Below, in pieces: positions 1 through 9,170 of a stretch of DNA of 64,000 nt. The stretch is from UBA7957 sp965222695 (GTDB lineage Bacteria > Pseudomonadota > Gammaproteobacteria > Granulosicoccales > Granulosicoccaceae). The notes under the pieces are model-generated. The model was not told where the DNA came from. It was given only the letters and a program-made list of their open reading frames with translations, and ran no database searches. Both the position numbers and the translations under genes were made by a program. Each line of letters opens with the position of its first letter. Position 1 is the first letter of the stretch. The stretch lies in the NCBI GenBank assembly GCA_965222695.1, contig OZ244967.1, forward strand, positions 5,143,525 through 5,207,524. The letters run 5' to 3'.

Positions 1-1
1 C

Positions 2-340
2 TTTGCCGGCGAACCTTGCTGGTTTACTACAGCTCCGGTATATGCGATGCGCGCTTTGGCCGACAAACTCGATTGCAAAGTGACCGATTTCGATCTCTAT
101 GAAATCAACGAGGCTTTTGCGGTAGTCACCATGGCGGCGATGCGGGAACTGGATCTCGATCACCAAAAGGTTAACATCCATGGTGGCGCCTGCGCGCTGG
201 GGCATCCGATCGGCGCATCCGGTGCAAGGATTTTAGTGACCTTGCTACATGCGCTAAAGCACCGGGGATTGAAGAGCGGCATGGCCTCGCTTTGTATCGG
301 CGGAGGGGAGGCCACGGCGATTGCGGTTGAAATGCTATAG
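2..340 (+). CDS. Thiolase family acetyl-CoA acyltransferase, C-terminal part (cut by window start)
   Basis: This is the C-terminal ~112 residues of a thiolase, which makes acetoacetyl-CoA from two acetyl-CoA or cleaves 3-ketoacyl-CoA. The frame is open from base 2, so the start lies outside the window. Visible motifs are NEAFAVV, the GHPIGASG loop carrying the catalytic histidine, and the C-terminal CIGGGEA block carrying the catalytic cysteine. Whether it is biosynthetic (PhaA/AtoB) or beta-oxidative cannot be decided from this part. The DsbA-fold gene starts 24 bases downstream on the same strand and may be co-transcribed. Confidence 0.93.
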   Translation, partial: FAGEPCWFTTAPVYAMRALADKLDCKVTDFDLYEINEAFAVVTMAAMRELDLDHQKVNIHGGACALGHPIGASGARILVTLLHALKHRGLKSGMASLCIGGGEATAIAVEML

Positions 341-364
341 GAGCCTGAAAAAGGAACTGACAAG

Positions 365-994
365 GTGAAAACAGTTGATTGGTATTTTGACTTCATCTCA
401 CCCTATGCCTATCTGGCCAGTCAAAGCCTGCATCTGCTGCCGGATGATATACGGATAAGGCCACAGCCTGTATTATTTGCCGGTTTGCTGAATCATTGGG
501 ATACCAAAGGCCCGGCGGAGATTCAGCCCATGCGGCAATATCTGTTCAGGCATATCGCCTGGGTAGCGCAACAGCATCGCATTCCGTTGAATTACCCGCC
601 CCGCCATCCGTTCAACCCTTTAAAGCTTCTGCGATTGTGTCTGTATAAAAACGCCGAGCTGGGTTGTGTTTTGAACCTTTTCAGCTTTGTCTGGGAGCGT
701 GGAAAGTCAAGTGATAATCCGGCGGACTGGGAGCAATTGTGCGCCGAACTGGATATTGCCGGGGCCGATGAGAAAATTGCCGATCCGGCTATAAAAGAAA
801 AACTGCGTAGCAATACCGAGCTTGCGGTGGAAAGAGGCGTCTTCGGGGTGCCGACGTTTATCGTCGATAAAGAGCTGTTTTTCGGTCATGATTCCATGCC
901 GTTTCTCTCCGCTTATCTGGAAAATCCGTCACTGTTGCGGCAGGCTGACTTTCGCCGCGCCGACAATCTGCCGGACGGGATCCACAGAAAGTAA
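365..994 (+). CDS. 2-hydroxychromene-2-carboxylate isomerase family protein (DsbA / kappa-GST fold)
   Basis: A 209-residue protein starting at GTG. The N-terminus WYFDFISPYAYLA is the family signature, with Ser12 in the glutathione-interacting position, and GVFGVPTFIVD near residues 155-165 carries the cis-proline of the thioredoxin-like fold. The founding member is a glutathione-dependent isomerase of naphthalene degradation, but many family members sit outside aromatic pathways. No ring-cleavage genes are nearby, so the substrate is unknown. The close spacing after the thiolase suggests co-transcription. Confidence 0.85.
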   Translation: MKTVDWYFDFISPYAYLASQSLHLLPDDIRIRPQPVLFAGLLNHWDTKGPAEIQPMRQYLFRHIAWVAQQHRIPLNYPPRHPFNPLKLLRLCLYKNAELGCVLNLFSFVWERGKSSDNPADWEQLCAELDIAGADEKIADPAIKEKLRSNTELAVERGVFGVPTFIVDKELFFGHDSMPFLSAYLENPSLLRQADFRRADNLPDGIHRK

Positions 995-1001
995 GTGTTT
1001 A

Positions 1002-1271
1002 GAACCTGTTCAAGATCCCCGTGCCGTCGCGAGAATTTGCTGTTTTGAGGCGCATAGTGACTCTACGCTATGACTAAAACGCCAAGCAGGAGCTTGCCTG
1101 GCAAGCGAAAACCGAATGGCCAAACCCCTTTCGCGAGGTTGCCTCGCTCCTACGGTGTAGAAAAAGCTGTTGTCATCACTGCCGCGTAGGGGTATGTGCT
1201 GCATACAATCAGGAGGAAATCCGGCCAAATTCGGCGGATTCGCAGCAGGCTGAGAGATCTTAAACAGGCCC
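1002..1271. repeat. Dispersed palindromic repeat, copy interrupted by a REP-like insertion
   Basis: The ends (1002-1018 and 1223-1271) match the two parts of the uninterrupted 68-base copy at 52985-53052. Both share GAACCTGTTCAAG or GAGCCTGTTCAAG on the left, then GGCCAA-TTCGGCG, TTCGCAGCAGGC and ACAGGC on the right. About 200 bases at 1019-1222 separate the two halves here, and they contain an inverted pair of REP-like hairpins. It ends directly at the proS stop codon. No coding capacity is apparent. Confidence 0.65.
1086..1153. repeat. Inverted pair of REP-like hairpins (BIME-like)
   Basis: The first unit has a GCTTGC-CTG-GCAAGC hairpin at 1092-1106 preceded by CAGGA. The second, in opposite orientation, has GCGAGG-TTG-CCTCGC at 1133-1147 followed by TCCTAC. 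This is the layout of the GTAGGAGCGAGC...GCTCGCGA class of REP sequences familiar from pseudomonads, which are mobilised by RAYT (REP-associated tyrosine) transposases. No RAYT gene is in the window. Confidence 0.6.
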
Positions 1272-2969
1272 TTAAAGTTTCTTTAGTTCTTCTAGCAAGC
1301 GTGCTCTTTCGATATTGCGCGATTCCGCGTCGGTTCTACCCTTGTATTCCACTGTGCCGTTTTCCAGGCCACGATCGCTGAGAACGATTCTATGCGGGAT
1401 TCCGATCAGCTCCATGTCCGCGAACATGATCCCCGGTCTTGTGTTTCTGTCGTCTAAAAGCACATCGAATCCGGCGGCGAGAAGTTCCTGATAAATCGAC
1501 TCAACCGCCGAGGCCAGCTTTTCCGATTTATGCATATTGATCGGAGTTATGGCTATCTCGAACGGTGCCATGCTGCTCGGCCAGATTATCCCGCGCTCAT
1601 CGTGATTCTGCTCGATGGCGGCTGCCACAATCCGTGAAACACCAATGCCATAGCAACCCATTTGCATGTTGGTCTTCTTACCCTGTTCATCGAGTATGGT
1701 GGCGTCCATCGCTTTGCTGTATTTATTCCCGAGTTGAAATATATGCCCGACTTCAATGCCCCGAACAATTTTCAGAGTACCTTTGCCGCCGGGAGAGGGG
1801 TCTCCCTCCACCACATTGCGGATATCCGCGGGAAAGGCGTCGGGCAGGTCGCGTCCCCAGTTAACGTTCATTAAATGTTTGCCGTCCTCGTTGGCTCCGC
1901 AGACAAAATCACTGAGGGTGGTTGCTGAAATGTCGGCGATGATGGGAATATCCAGACCCACCGGACCGATCGATCCGGGTTCGCTGCCGGTCACATCCTT
2001 GACTTGCTGATCGCTGGCAAAGCTCAAGGGTTTTGCAATCGTCGGAAAGTTTTCCAGCTTGATTGCATTCAGCTCGTGGTCGCCGCGCAGGACTATGGCC
2101 ACAATCGGGTCCTTTTCCCCTTTAACCAACAGTGTCTTAACGGTTTTGTGCGCAGGGATATTCAAGAACCGGCTGAGCTGTTCTATCGTATGGACTCCCG
2201 GTGTGTCCACGCTGCGCATTTCACCTTCCGGTGGACGGCGGGATCTTGAGCATATCGCAATGGCTTTTTCCACATTGGCTGCATAATCACCCTCCGTCGA
2301 ATAGGCGATAGCATCTTCGCCACTGTCGGCAAGAACATGAAATTCCATTGATGTCGCACCACCGATACTGCCGCTATCGGCTTCCACGGCCCGGAATTGC
2401 AAGCCCACGCGTTCAAATACCCGGCTGTAAGTATCGTACATCACGTCAAATGTCTGTTGCAGAGATTCTTCCGTAGTGTGGAAAGAATAAGCATCCTTCA
2501 TTAAAAACTCACGGCAACGCATAATGCCGAATCGAGGCCGGATTTCATCGCGAAATTTCATTTGGATTTGATAAAAATTCACCGGCAGCTGCCGGTAGCT
2601 TTTCAACTCTCTGCGCGCTATGTCGGTGATCACCTCCTCATGGGTCGGGCCCACGCAGAAACTGCGTTCATGCCGGTCTTTCAATCTCAACAATTCCGGG
2701 CCGTACTCTTCCCAGCGTCCTGATTCCTGCCAAAGCTCAGCCGGTTGGATGGATGGCATTTGCAGTTCAATTGCACCGGAACGGTCCATTTCCTCTCGCA
2801 CGATCATCTCGACCTTGCGCAGTACTTTTAAGCCCAACGGCATCCACGAATAGAGTCCCGCAGCCAGTTGTTTTACCAAGCCTGCCCGCAACATCAACTG
2901 ATGGCTGATCACTTCGGCATCGTTGGGTGTCTCTTTTAACGTGGCGAGGTGGTATTGAGAAACACGCAT
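1272..2969 (-). CDS. proS: Prolyl-tRNA synthetase
   Basis: A class II aminoacyl-tRNA synthetase that charges tRNA-Pro in the cytoplasm, 565 residues, close to the usual bacterial length of about 570. Motif 2 is in the region FRDEIRPRFGIMRCREF and motif 3 in GCYGIGVSRIVAAAIEQ. The segment of about residues 230-380 between them is the YbaK-type editing insertion that hydrolyses Ala-tRNA-Pro. I chose the ATG at 2969 (MRVSQYHLATLKETP), which has CAGGGA just upstream, over an in-frame TTG five codons earlier. It is convergent with the upstream isomerase gene and divergent from the RND efflux genes. Confidence 0.97.
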   Translation of the reverse strand: MRVSQYHLATLKETPNDAEVISHQLMLRAGLVKQLAAGLYSWMPLGLKVLRKVEMIVREEMDRSGAIELQMPSIQPAELWQESGRWEEYGPELLRLKDRHERSFCVGPTHEEVITDIARRELKSYRQLPVNFYQIQMKFRDEIRPRFGIMRCREFLMKDAYSFHTTEESLQQTFDVMYDTYSRVFERVGLQFRAVEADSGSIGGATSMEFHVLADSGEDAIAYSTEGDYAANVEKAIAICSRSRRPPEGEMRSVDTPGVHTIEQLSRFLNIPAHKTVKTLLVKGEKDPIVAIVLRGDHELNAIKLENFPTIAKPLSFASDQQVKDVTGSEPGSIGPVGLDIPIIADISATTLSDFVCGANEDGKHLMNVNWGRDLPDAFPADIRNVVEGDPSPGGKGTLKIVRGIEVGHIFQLGNKYSKAMDATILDEQGKKTNMQMGCYGIGVSRIVAAAIEQNHDERGIIWPSSMAPFEIAITPINMHKSEKLASAVESIYQELLAAGFDVLLDDRNTRPGIMFADMELIGIPHRIVLSDRGLENGTVEYKGRTDAESRNIERARLLEELKKL

Positions 2970-3142
2970 GACTTTTCCCTGCAATTAAAAAAGCTGAATT
3001 GTATGCTTTATTGCCCCGTTAGGAAAACCTGTGTTTGGCCAGCGTGTCCGACACAGGCGTGCAAAGCCGCGTTAAAGAACGAGAAAATCCCCTTTACGGT
3101 ATTCACCAGGATTAAGGGCTTGAAATTTTGCAATATATAGCA

Positions 3143-3165
3143 ATATTAGTATTTTCTAATATAAT
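3143..3165 (+). promoter_or_regulatory. Palindrome overlapping a TATAAT box upstream of the RND efflux operon
   Basis: ATATTAG (3143-3149) and CTAATAT (3156-3162) form a perfect 7-base inverted repeat with a 6-base spacer. A consensus -10 box TATAAT occupies 3160-3165. No good -35 box lies at 16-18 bases. An operator overlapping the -10 would fit a local repressor, for example of TetR type, but no such gene is adjacent. This is inferred from sequence only. Confidence 0.4.
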
Positions 3166-3232
3166 GTTATTTGCTATGCTTGATTAAAACAGTCTGGCGG
3201 GAACCTGACTTACTCATTATCGGAGCTTTACT

Positions 3233-4288
3233 ATGCGCACGCTGACCGGGAAAGGGGCCATACTGCTGGGCTTGCTTTTCTCACTATTCGCTCATGCAGA
3301 TTCGGAATACCCATTTGAGCTATTTACTCTTAAGCCGGTGAAAGTGCCGTTGCAGCATGTGCTCGATGGTACCGTGGAGGCGGTTAATCGAAGCACCGTA
3401 TCGGCTCAGACCAGTGGCCGGGTGATGGAAATTCTCTACGATATCGATGACACCGTGGAGAAAGGAGCGGTCATAGTTCGTCTCAGGGACACCACTCAGC
3501 AGGCCAATCTCGATAAGGCAAAAGCAGGCTTGGAGGAGGCGCAGTCCCGATTTATCGAGGCCCGCGATGAACAGAAACGCGTGGCCGAACTGTACGACAA
3601 AAAACTGCTCGCCAAATCCAAACTCGATGCTGCAAACGCCGCAGTGAATGCTACCCAGGCAAAAGTGAAAGCGGCCGAAGCATTGCTCAGGCAGGCCAGG
3701 GAACAGCTGTCCAATACCAGAATCACAGCACCCTTCAGCGGAATAGTGACTGAAAGACTGATCGAACCGGGAGAGATCGCCAGTCCCGGGCAGCCACTCA
3801 TGTCCGGAATTTCACTGGAGCAATTGCGGGTATCCGTCAATGTTCCTCAGCGGCTGATCGCCGCTGTCAGAGATTCCGGCAAGGCGCAGATTCTGTTCGA
3901 CAACGGCGAATCCGTTGAATCGGAGGATCTTGTATTTTTTCCCTATGCCGATCCGCAGACCAACAGTTTCCGTGTCCGTGTGCGATTGAACGATGCGATG
4001 AAAGGTATTTTTCCGGGTATGTTCGTTAAAGTGGCTTTCACCGTGGATCAGAGTGAACGTCTGTTGGTACCCGAGTCAGCCATAGCCTATCGTTCCGAGT
4101 TGACGGGAATCTATGTAATCGGCGATCAGGGACATCTATCCTTGCGCCAGGTTCGCCTGGGTCGTCGCTCGGACGCGATGGTGGAGATTTTGGCCGGCGC
4201 CGAAGCCGGTCAGCGGGTTGCGCTTGATCCTGCCCAAGCCGGTATTTTTATCAAGCAGCAAGCCCGGTCGCAGTCGGCAGGTGGCTAG
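3233..4288 (+). CDS. RND efflux system periplasmic adaptor (membrane fusion protein)
   Basis: A 351-residue HlyD/AcrA-family adaptor that would link the inner-membrane pump at 4291 to an outer-membrane channel. It has an N-terminal signal-like segment (MRTLTGKGAILLGLLFSLFA), a lipoyl half-motif near residues 50-85, a long alanine/lysine/glutamate-rich coiled-coil hairpin at about 90-160, the second lipoyl half with APFSGIVTERLIEPGE, and a beta-barrel region. GGAG precedes the ATG. The pump gene follows after 2 bases. No outer-membrane factor is in this operon; the TolC-like protein at 28813-30117 could serve. Confidence 0.93.
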   Translation: MRTLTGKGAILLGLLFSLFAHADSEYPFELFTLKPVKVPLQHVLDGTVEAVNRSTVSAQTSGRVMEILYDIDDTVEKGAVIVRLRDTTQQANLDKAKAGLEEAQSRFIEARDEQKRVAELYDKKLLAKSKLDAANAAVNATQAKVKAAEALLRQAREQLSNTRITAPFSGIVTERLIEPGEIASPGQPLMSGISLEQLRVSVNVPQRLIAAVRDSGKAQILFDNGESVESEDLVFFPYADPQTNSFRVRVRLNDAMKGIFPGMFVKVAFTVDQSERLLVPESAIAYRSELTGIYVIGDQGHLSLRQVRLGRRSDAMVEILAGAEAGQRVALDPAQAGIFIKQQARSQSAGG

Positions 4289-4290
4289 TC

Positions 4291-7200
4291 ATGACGAATG
4301 TTGAACTGGGATTGTCCGGCCGGGTTGCCAAACAATTTTTAACCAGCCAGATTACACCCTTATTGGCTTTGGTCGGCTTTTTACTGGGCGTTTTTGCAGT
4401 CATGGTGACGCCGCGGGAGGAAGAGCCGCAAATCAACGTGACTTTTGCTAATATTTTAATTCCATTTCCCGGTGCGACCGCGGATGAGGTCGAAAAGCTG
4501 GTCAGTACGCCCGCCGAGCAGGTTTTATCCGAAATTGCCGGGCTTGAGCATGTGTACTCCGTCTCACGCCCGGGCATGTCCGTATTGACTGTCCAATATC
4601 TGGTCGATGAAGACCGAACCGATGCTCTGGTCCGCTTGTATAACAAAATCTATTCAAACCAGGATTGGTTAGCCCCGGGACTTGGTGTCATGCAACCGAT
4701 AATTCGGCCCATGGGCATAGATGATGTGCCGATAGTCGGTCTGACCCTTTGGACAGACGATCAAAGCCGGGGCGGTTATGAGTTACTTAAGGTGGCTCAT
4801 GCCATTGAAGTGGAATTGAAGCGGATTAAAGGTACCCGTGATGTCTATACCATAGGCGGGCCCGATACGGTCGTGCATGTATTGCTTGATCCGCAGCGCA
4901 TGGCCGGTTACGGGATTGATCTGAACGATTTGAGTAACTCGCTCGCTACTGCTAATACAAGCCGTTCCGCCGGCTCTCTGGTTTCAGCTAACCGGGAGAT
5001 TCAAGTTCAGGCGGGTGAATTCATGACCACACCGGATGAAATCAGTTCGCTGATTGTGGGTGTATTCAATGGCTCCGCCGTTTATTTATCGGATGTGGCG
5101 GATATAGAGTTGGGGCCTGATCATCCGGAGAAGTTCGTCTGGTATGGAATGGGGCAGCATAACAGGCAAAACTATCAACCCGGCAATCATCCGGCGGTGA
5201 CTATTGCAGTGGCGAAAAAGCCGGGTACCAACGCGGTTGAGATAGCCGATCAATTGGTCAGGCATCTCGATGATTTGAAAGGCACATTGATCCCCGATGG
5301 GGTTTATATCGCGGTAACGCGAAACTACGGAGAAACAGCCGATGCCAAGGCGAAAAAGCTGATCGGGAAACTGGCTTTTGCAACCGGAGTTGTAGTTTTG
5401 CTGGTTGTATTCGCACTGGGCCTTAAAGAGGCGTTTATCGTCGGCACGGCCGTTATCATTACCCTGGCGATGACGCTGTTTGCCTCATGGGCCTGGGGAT
5501 TCACGTTAAACAGGGTTTCATTGTTCGCGTTGATATTTTCTATCGGCATTCTGGTCGATGACGCTATTGTGGTGGTTGAGAATATTCACCGCCACATTCA
5601 GCTGGGCGCGAAAAATCTGGTGGAAGCGATTCCAAAAGCCGTGGACGAGGTCGGGGGGCCGACCATTCTAGCAACCTTCACCGTCATAGCCGCGCTCTTG
5701 CCAATGGCTTTTGTGACCGGCTTGATGGGGCCGTACATGAGTCCGATTCCGATTAACGCCAGCATGGGCATGCTGATATCGCTGATCGTTGCATTTGTCG
5801 TGACTCCCTGGATGACCAATGCTGTACTTGGCAAGCGGATGCATGGCCATGGCGGTCATTCGGAATTGCACGAATCGGCCAGAGGAGGTTTGTACGGATT
5901 TTTCAGCCGCATCATGTTGCCCTTTCTCAGAAGTAAAAAAGGCCGGTTGCCGCGTGCTGCCCTGTACAGCGGTTTATTGATTTTGATCGCCGCTTCCATC
6001 TCCCTGGCGGCGGTGCAACTGGTGGTTTTGAAGATGCTGCCATTTGATAACAAATCGGAATTTCAGGTCATATTGGATATGCCCGAAGGCACGTCACTTG
6101 AACAAACCGGTGTAGTTTTAGGGGAACTGGCAGACTATATTGCAACCGTTCCTGAGGTCAGGGATTATCAGATTTACACCGGCACCGCCGCGCCTATTAA
6201 CTTCAATGGTTTGGTTCGTCAATATTATTTACGCGAGGGGCCAAATCTGGGTGATATTCAGGTCAATCTGATCGATAAACATGAGCGTGAAAGGCAAAGC
6301 CACGAGATTGCCCTGGCCATGAGGGGGCCGCTCCAACAGATCGGAAAGCGATTTGATGCGAATGTGAAAATCGTTGAAGTCCCTCCGGGACCGCCCGTGA
6401 TGTCGCCCCTTGTGGTGGAAATCTACGGACCTGAATACAAGGGCCAAATCGATCTGGCAAACGAAATCGCGGACAAAATGCGTAACACAGTGGATATAGT
6501 TGATGTGGATGACAGCGTCGAATCCGACGTTCAGCGAATTATTCTGAACGTTGACAGGACGAAGGCGAGCCTGTTGGGCATATCTCAGTCTGCGGTCGCC
6601 AATGCTATTCAGGCGGGGCTTAGGGGTTTGGATATAGGCTACCTGCACGGTAACAATGTCAAATACGAGATTCCCATCCGGGTGGAATTGCCGAACGCCG
6701 ACAAGGCCGATTTAAACAGTCTGCTGGCGTTGAAAGTGCGCACTCGCTCAGGAGAATTACTGCCTTTGTCCGAAGTTGTTTCCGTCCGGCGTGCGAATCT
6801 GGAAAAAACCATTTATCACAAAGATCTGTTGCCCGTTGTCTTTGTTACGGCGGATATGGCAGGCGATCTGGATAGTCCTTTGTATGGGATGTTCGATGTT
6901 TATTCTCAATTTGCTGATTCCGGCAATAGCAGCAAACCGCAACGGCTTTCCGGTCAGCATTTGATCGCTCAGCCGCACAATCCCTATAACTACAGTATTA
7001 AGTGGGATGGCGAATGGCAAGTAACTTATGAGACCTTCCGGGATATGGGAATTGCCTATACGGTTGGTATGATATTGATATACCTGCTGGTGGTAGCGCA
7101 ATTTGGATCCTATCTGGTGCCGCTGATCATCATGGCGCCGATTCCACTTACTATTATAGGTGTAATGCCGGGGCACGCGCTGGCCGGTGCTCAATTTACC

Positions 7201-7524
7201 GCAACATCCATGATCGGCATGATTGCGCTGGCCGGAATTATTGTACGCAATTCGATTCTGCTGGTGGATTTTATCAATCATCAGGTGAAGTTTCAGGCAA
7301 TGCCGTTTCAGGAGGCTGTTGTGAATGCCGCCGCTGTTCGCACAAAACCGATTGTGCTGACCGCCCTGGCCGCAATGCTGGGAGCAATGTTTATTTTGGA
7401 TGATCCGATTTTCAGCGGACTGGCGATATCGCTGATATCAGGGATTTTTGTATCAACGCTGCTGACCCTGATAGTGATACCGATATTGTATTATTCATTT
7501 ATGCGAAAGCGCTTCGAAGCCTAG
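4291..7524 (+). CDS. RND-family efflux transporter permease
   Basis: A 1077-residue inner-membrane proton-driven pump of the AcrB/MexB superfamily. There is one membrane helix at about residues 15-40, followed by MVTPREEEPQI and a large periplasmic domain. A block of helices follows from about 350, with SIGILVDDAIVVVENI (TM4, the acidic proton-relay pair). The second half repeats this plan and ends with helices from about 925 to 1070 (GMIALAGIIVRNSILLVDF). Length and layout are those of a full pump. It is translated directly after its adaptor. The substrate (drug, metal or solvent) cannot be read from the sequence. Confidence 0.95.
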   Translation: MTNVELGLSGRVAKQFLTSQITPLLALVGFLLGVFAVMVTPREEEPQINVTFANILIPFPGATADEVEKLVSTPAEQVLSEIAGLEHVYSVSRPGMSVLTVQYLVDEDRTDALVRLYNKIYSNQDWLAPGLGVMQPIIRPMGIDDVPIVGLTLWTDDQSRGGYELLKVAHAIEVELKRIKGTRDVYTIGGPDTVVHVLLDPQRMAGYGIDLNDLSNSLATANTSRSAGSLVSANREIQVQAGEFMTTPDEISSLIVGVFNGSAVYLSDVADIELGPDHPEKFVWYGMGQHNRQNYQPGNHPAVTIAVAKKPGTNAVEIADQLVRHLDDLKGTLIPDGVYIAVTRNYGETADAKAKKLIGKLAFATGVVVLLVVFALGLKEAFIVGTAVIITLAMTLFASWAWGFTLNRVSLFALIFSIGILVDDAIVVVENIHRHIQLGAKNLVEAIPKAVDEVGGPTILATFTVIAALLPMAFVTGLMGPYMSPIPINASMGMLISLIVAFVVTPWMTNAVLGKRMHGHGGHSELHESARGGLYGFFSRIMLPFLRSKKGRLPRAALYSGLLILIAASISLAAVQLVVLKMLPFDNKSEFQVILDMPEGTSLEQTGVVLGELADYIATVPEVRDYQIYTGTAAPINFNGLVRQYYLREGPNLGDIQVNLIDKHERERQSHEIALAMRGPLQQIGKRFDANVKIVEVPPGPPVMSPLVVEIYGPEYKGQIDLANEIADKMRNTVDIVDVDDSVESDVQRIILNVDRTKASLLGISQSAVANAIQAGLRGLDIGYLHGNNVKYEIPIRVELPNADKADLNSLLALKVRTRSGELLPLSEVVSVRRANLEKTIYHKDLLPVVFVTADMAGDLDSPLYGMFDVYSQFADSGNSSKPQRLSGQHLIAQPHNPYNYSIKWDGEWQVTYETFRDMGIAYTVGMILIYLLVVAQFGSYLVPLIIMAPIPLTIIGVMPGHALAGAQFTATSMIGMIALAGIIVRNSILLVDFINHQVKFQAMPFQEAVVNAAAVRTKPIVLTALAAMLGAMFILDDPIFSGLAISLISGIFVSTLLTLIVIPILYYSFMRKRFEA

Positions 7525-7639
7525 TTTTTGAACGACTCCTTACCGCTGATTGTAATATTTGCGGGAGTAAAGGTGGGTTTCGGCACAGGATCTATGAAAT
7601 CTTGCCGCGGCAGCTGACCGCGGTTTAGTGGAGGTTGGT

Positions 7640-8578
7640 ATGTCAGATCGAAGATTACAGGTATTTCATACCGTAGCCGGTGTCTTAAGTTTCACCAAGG
7701 CTGCGGAAATTTTGAATATGACGCAGCCGGCCGTGACCTTCCAGGTTCGCCAGCTGGAAGAAGATTTCAATACCCGCTTGTTCGATCGCGGGCATAATAA
7801 AATCAGCCTGACTGAAGCCGGCGAGATTGTTAACAGTTACGCGGAACGCATCTTCGACCTCTATAGCGAAATGCAAGAGTCCGTAAAGCGGCTGACCGGT
7901 GACAACACCGGAAATATCACAATCGGCGCAAGCACGACCATCGCGGAATATATGCTTCCGGCATTGCTGGGTGACTTCAAAGAAAGCTTTCCGGAGGTCA
8001 AGATTCGTCTTAAAGTGGCTAATACAACCGCTATAGTCACTATGGTCGAGGACAATGCCATTGATCTTGGGATCGTGGAAGGTGAAATTAATAACAAACT
8101 GCTGCTGGTCGAGGCCTGCCAGGTCGACAAACTGGTGGTAATCGCAGCTCCGGATCATGAGCTTGCCCGCCAGCCGTCACTCACGCCGGTGCAATTACTC
8201 GAACATCCGTTTATTTTCCGTGAAGGCGGATCCGGTACGCGGGAGGTTATCGCCAGCTATCTGCAATTGGCGGGCTATGATGAAAGTCAGCTCAATATTG
8301 CCCTGGAACTGGGCAGTACCGAAGCGATTAAAGGAGCAGTTGAGGCGGGAATGGGCATCTCGGTAGTCTCCGAAGCGGCAATCAGTAAGGAATTGAAGCT
8401 CGGAACGCTCTGCGCCATCGAATTACAACCGGCCCTGGAACGACAGTTCTCCTTTGTCCGACAACGGCAAAAATTCCGCTCCCGTTTAATGGATGAGTTG
8501 TTTCAGTTCGCCCGTGATTATTGCGAAAAACGGATTGGCAGCACTGGCAAGCAGATTGCTGAAGAAACATCACCATAG
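7640..8578 (+). CDS. LysR-family transcriptional regulator
   Basis: A 312-residue regulator. The N-terminal winged helix-turn-helix (about residues 1-60) contains SFTKAAEILNMTQPAVTFQVRQLE, followed by a linker helix and a periplasmic-binding-like effector domain (about 90-300) with GSGTREVI and GAVEAGMGISVVSE. The sequence is of the CysB/CbbR-like branch, but the inducer and target are not apparent. I chose the ATG at 7640, with GGAGGT upstream, over a GTG four codons earlier. It may act on the RND genes upstream or the hypothetical gene downstream; neither is proven. Confidence 0.93.
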   Translation: MSDRRLQVFHTVAGVLSFTKAAEILNMTQPAVTFQVRQLEEDFNTRLFDRGHNKISLTEAGEIVNSYAERIFDLYSEMQESVKRLTGDNTGNITIGASTTIAEYMLPALLGDFKESFPEVKIRLKVANTTAIVTMVEDNAIDLGIVEGEINNKLLLVEACQVDKLVVIAAPDHELARQPSLTPVQLLEHPFIFREGGSGTREVIASYLQLAGYDESQLNIALELGSTEAIKGAVEAGMGISVVSEAAISKELKLGTLCAIELQPALERQFSFVRQRQKFRSRLMDELFQFARDYCEKRIGSTGKQIAEETSP

Positions 8579-8636
8579 GACTTTTCAGTATTTCAGTTTA
8601 TATCGTTCATAATGCGAGGCTCATAGAGCCGACTGG

Positions 8637-9086
8637 TTGACAGTCAACACCCTTGCGGACTATCGGTATCTGAGTCGGTTAAAATGGGCTGCTGTAGAGC
8701 TGAACCGACCCGATATGAGCCGAGACGACAAAAAACTGGCATCTATATGCCGCCAACTGGATCCGCCGTCACGCGAATCACTCCTTGCTTTTGCCGAATT
8801 TCTCCTTAGCCGGATGCAAACCCGCAAGGCGGAGGCTGGCCGCCAACACATCCTGTCCCCGGTGCACGAACCTGCGGTGAATAATGAATCCGTTATTGCA
8901 GCGATGAAGAGACTTAAACGGTCCTATAAGATGCTGGATACGGACAGCCTGTTTAACGACGCATCGGCATTGATGTCGGATCATGTGATGAATGGCCGGC
9001 CGGCTGCATCGGTGATTTCGGAATTGGAAGCCTTGTTCGAACGCTATTATCAGCAGTATCGGGCATCTTTTGAGTTGGAAAAATGA
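8637..9086 (+). CDS. Conserved-looking hypothetical protein, 149 residues
   Basis: I do not recognise this protein. It is soluble and helical, without signal peptide or membrane segment. The region DKKLASICRQLDPPSRESLLAFAEFL looks well ordered, and the second half (AAMKRLKRSYKMLDTDSLFNDASALM, then a helix ending in FERYYQQYR) resembles a small regulatory or adaptor protein. The frame opens at a TTG (8637); an ATG at 8715 is the next option, and neither has a strong ribosome-binding site. It lies between the LysR gene and the AI-2E family gene on the same strand. Confidence 0.7.
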   Translation: MTVNTLADYRYLSRLKWAAVELNRPDMSRDDKKLASICRQLDPPSRESLLAFAEFLLSRMQTRKAEAGRQHILSPVHEPAVNNESVIAAMKRLKRSYKMLDTDSLFNDASALMSDHVMNGRPAASVISELEALFERYYQQYRASFELEK

Positions 9087-9170
9087 TTCAACAAGCTGTG
9101 CTAGCATTCCTATATAATGCCGGGTTTTGTAAATCCGAATTCAATTTGATGGAACCCGTCAGATAAAACG

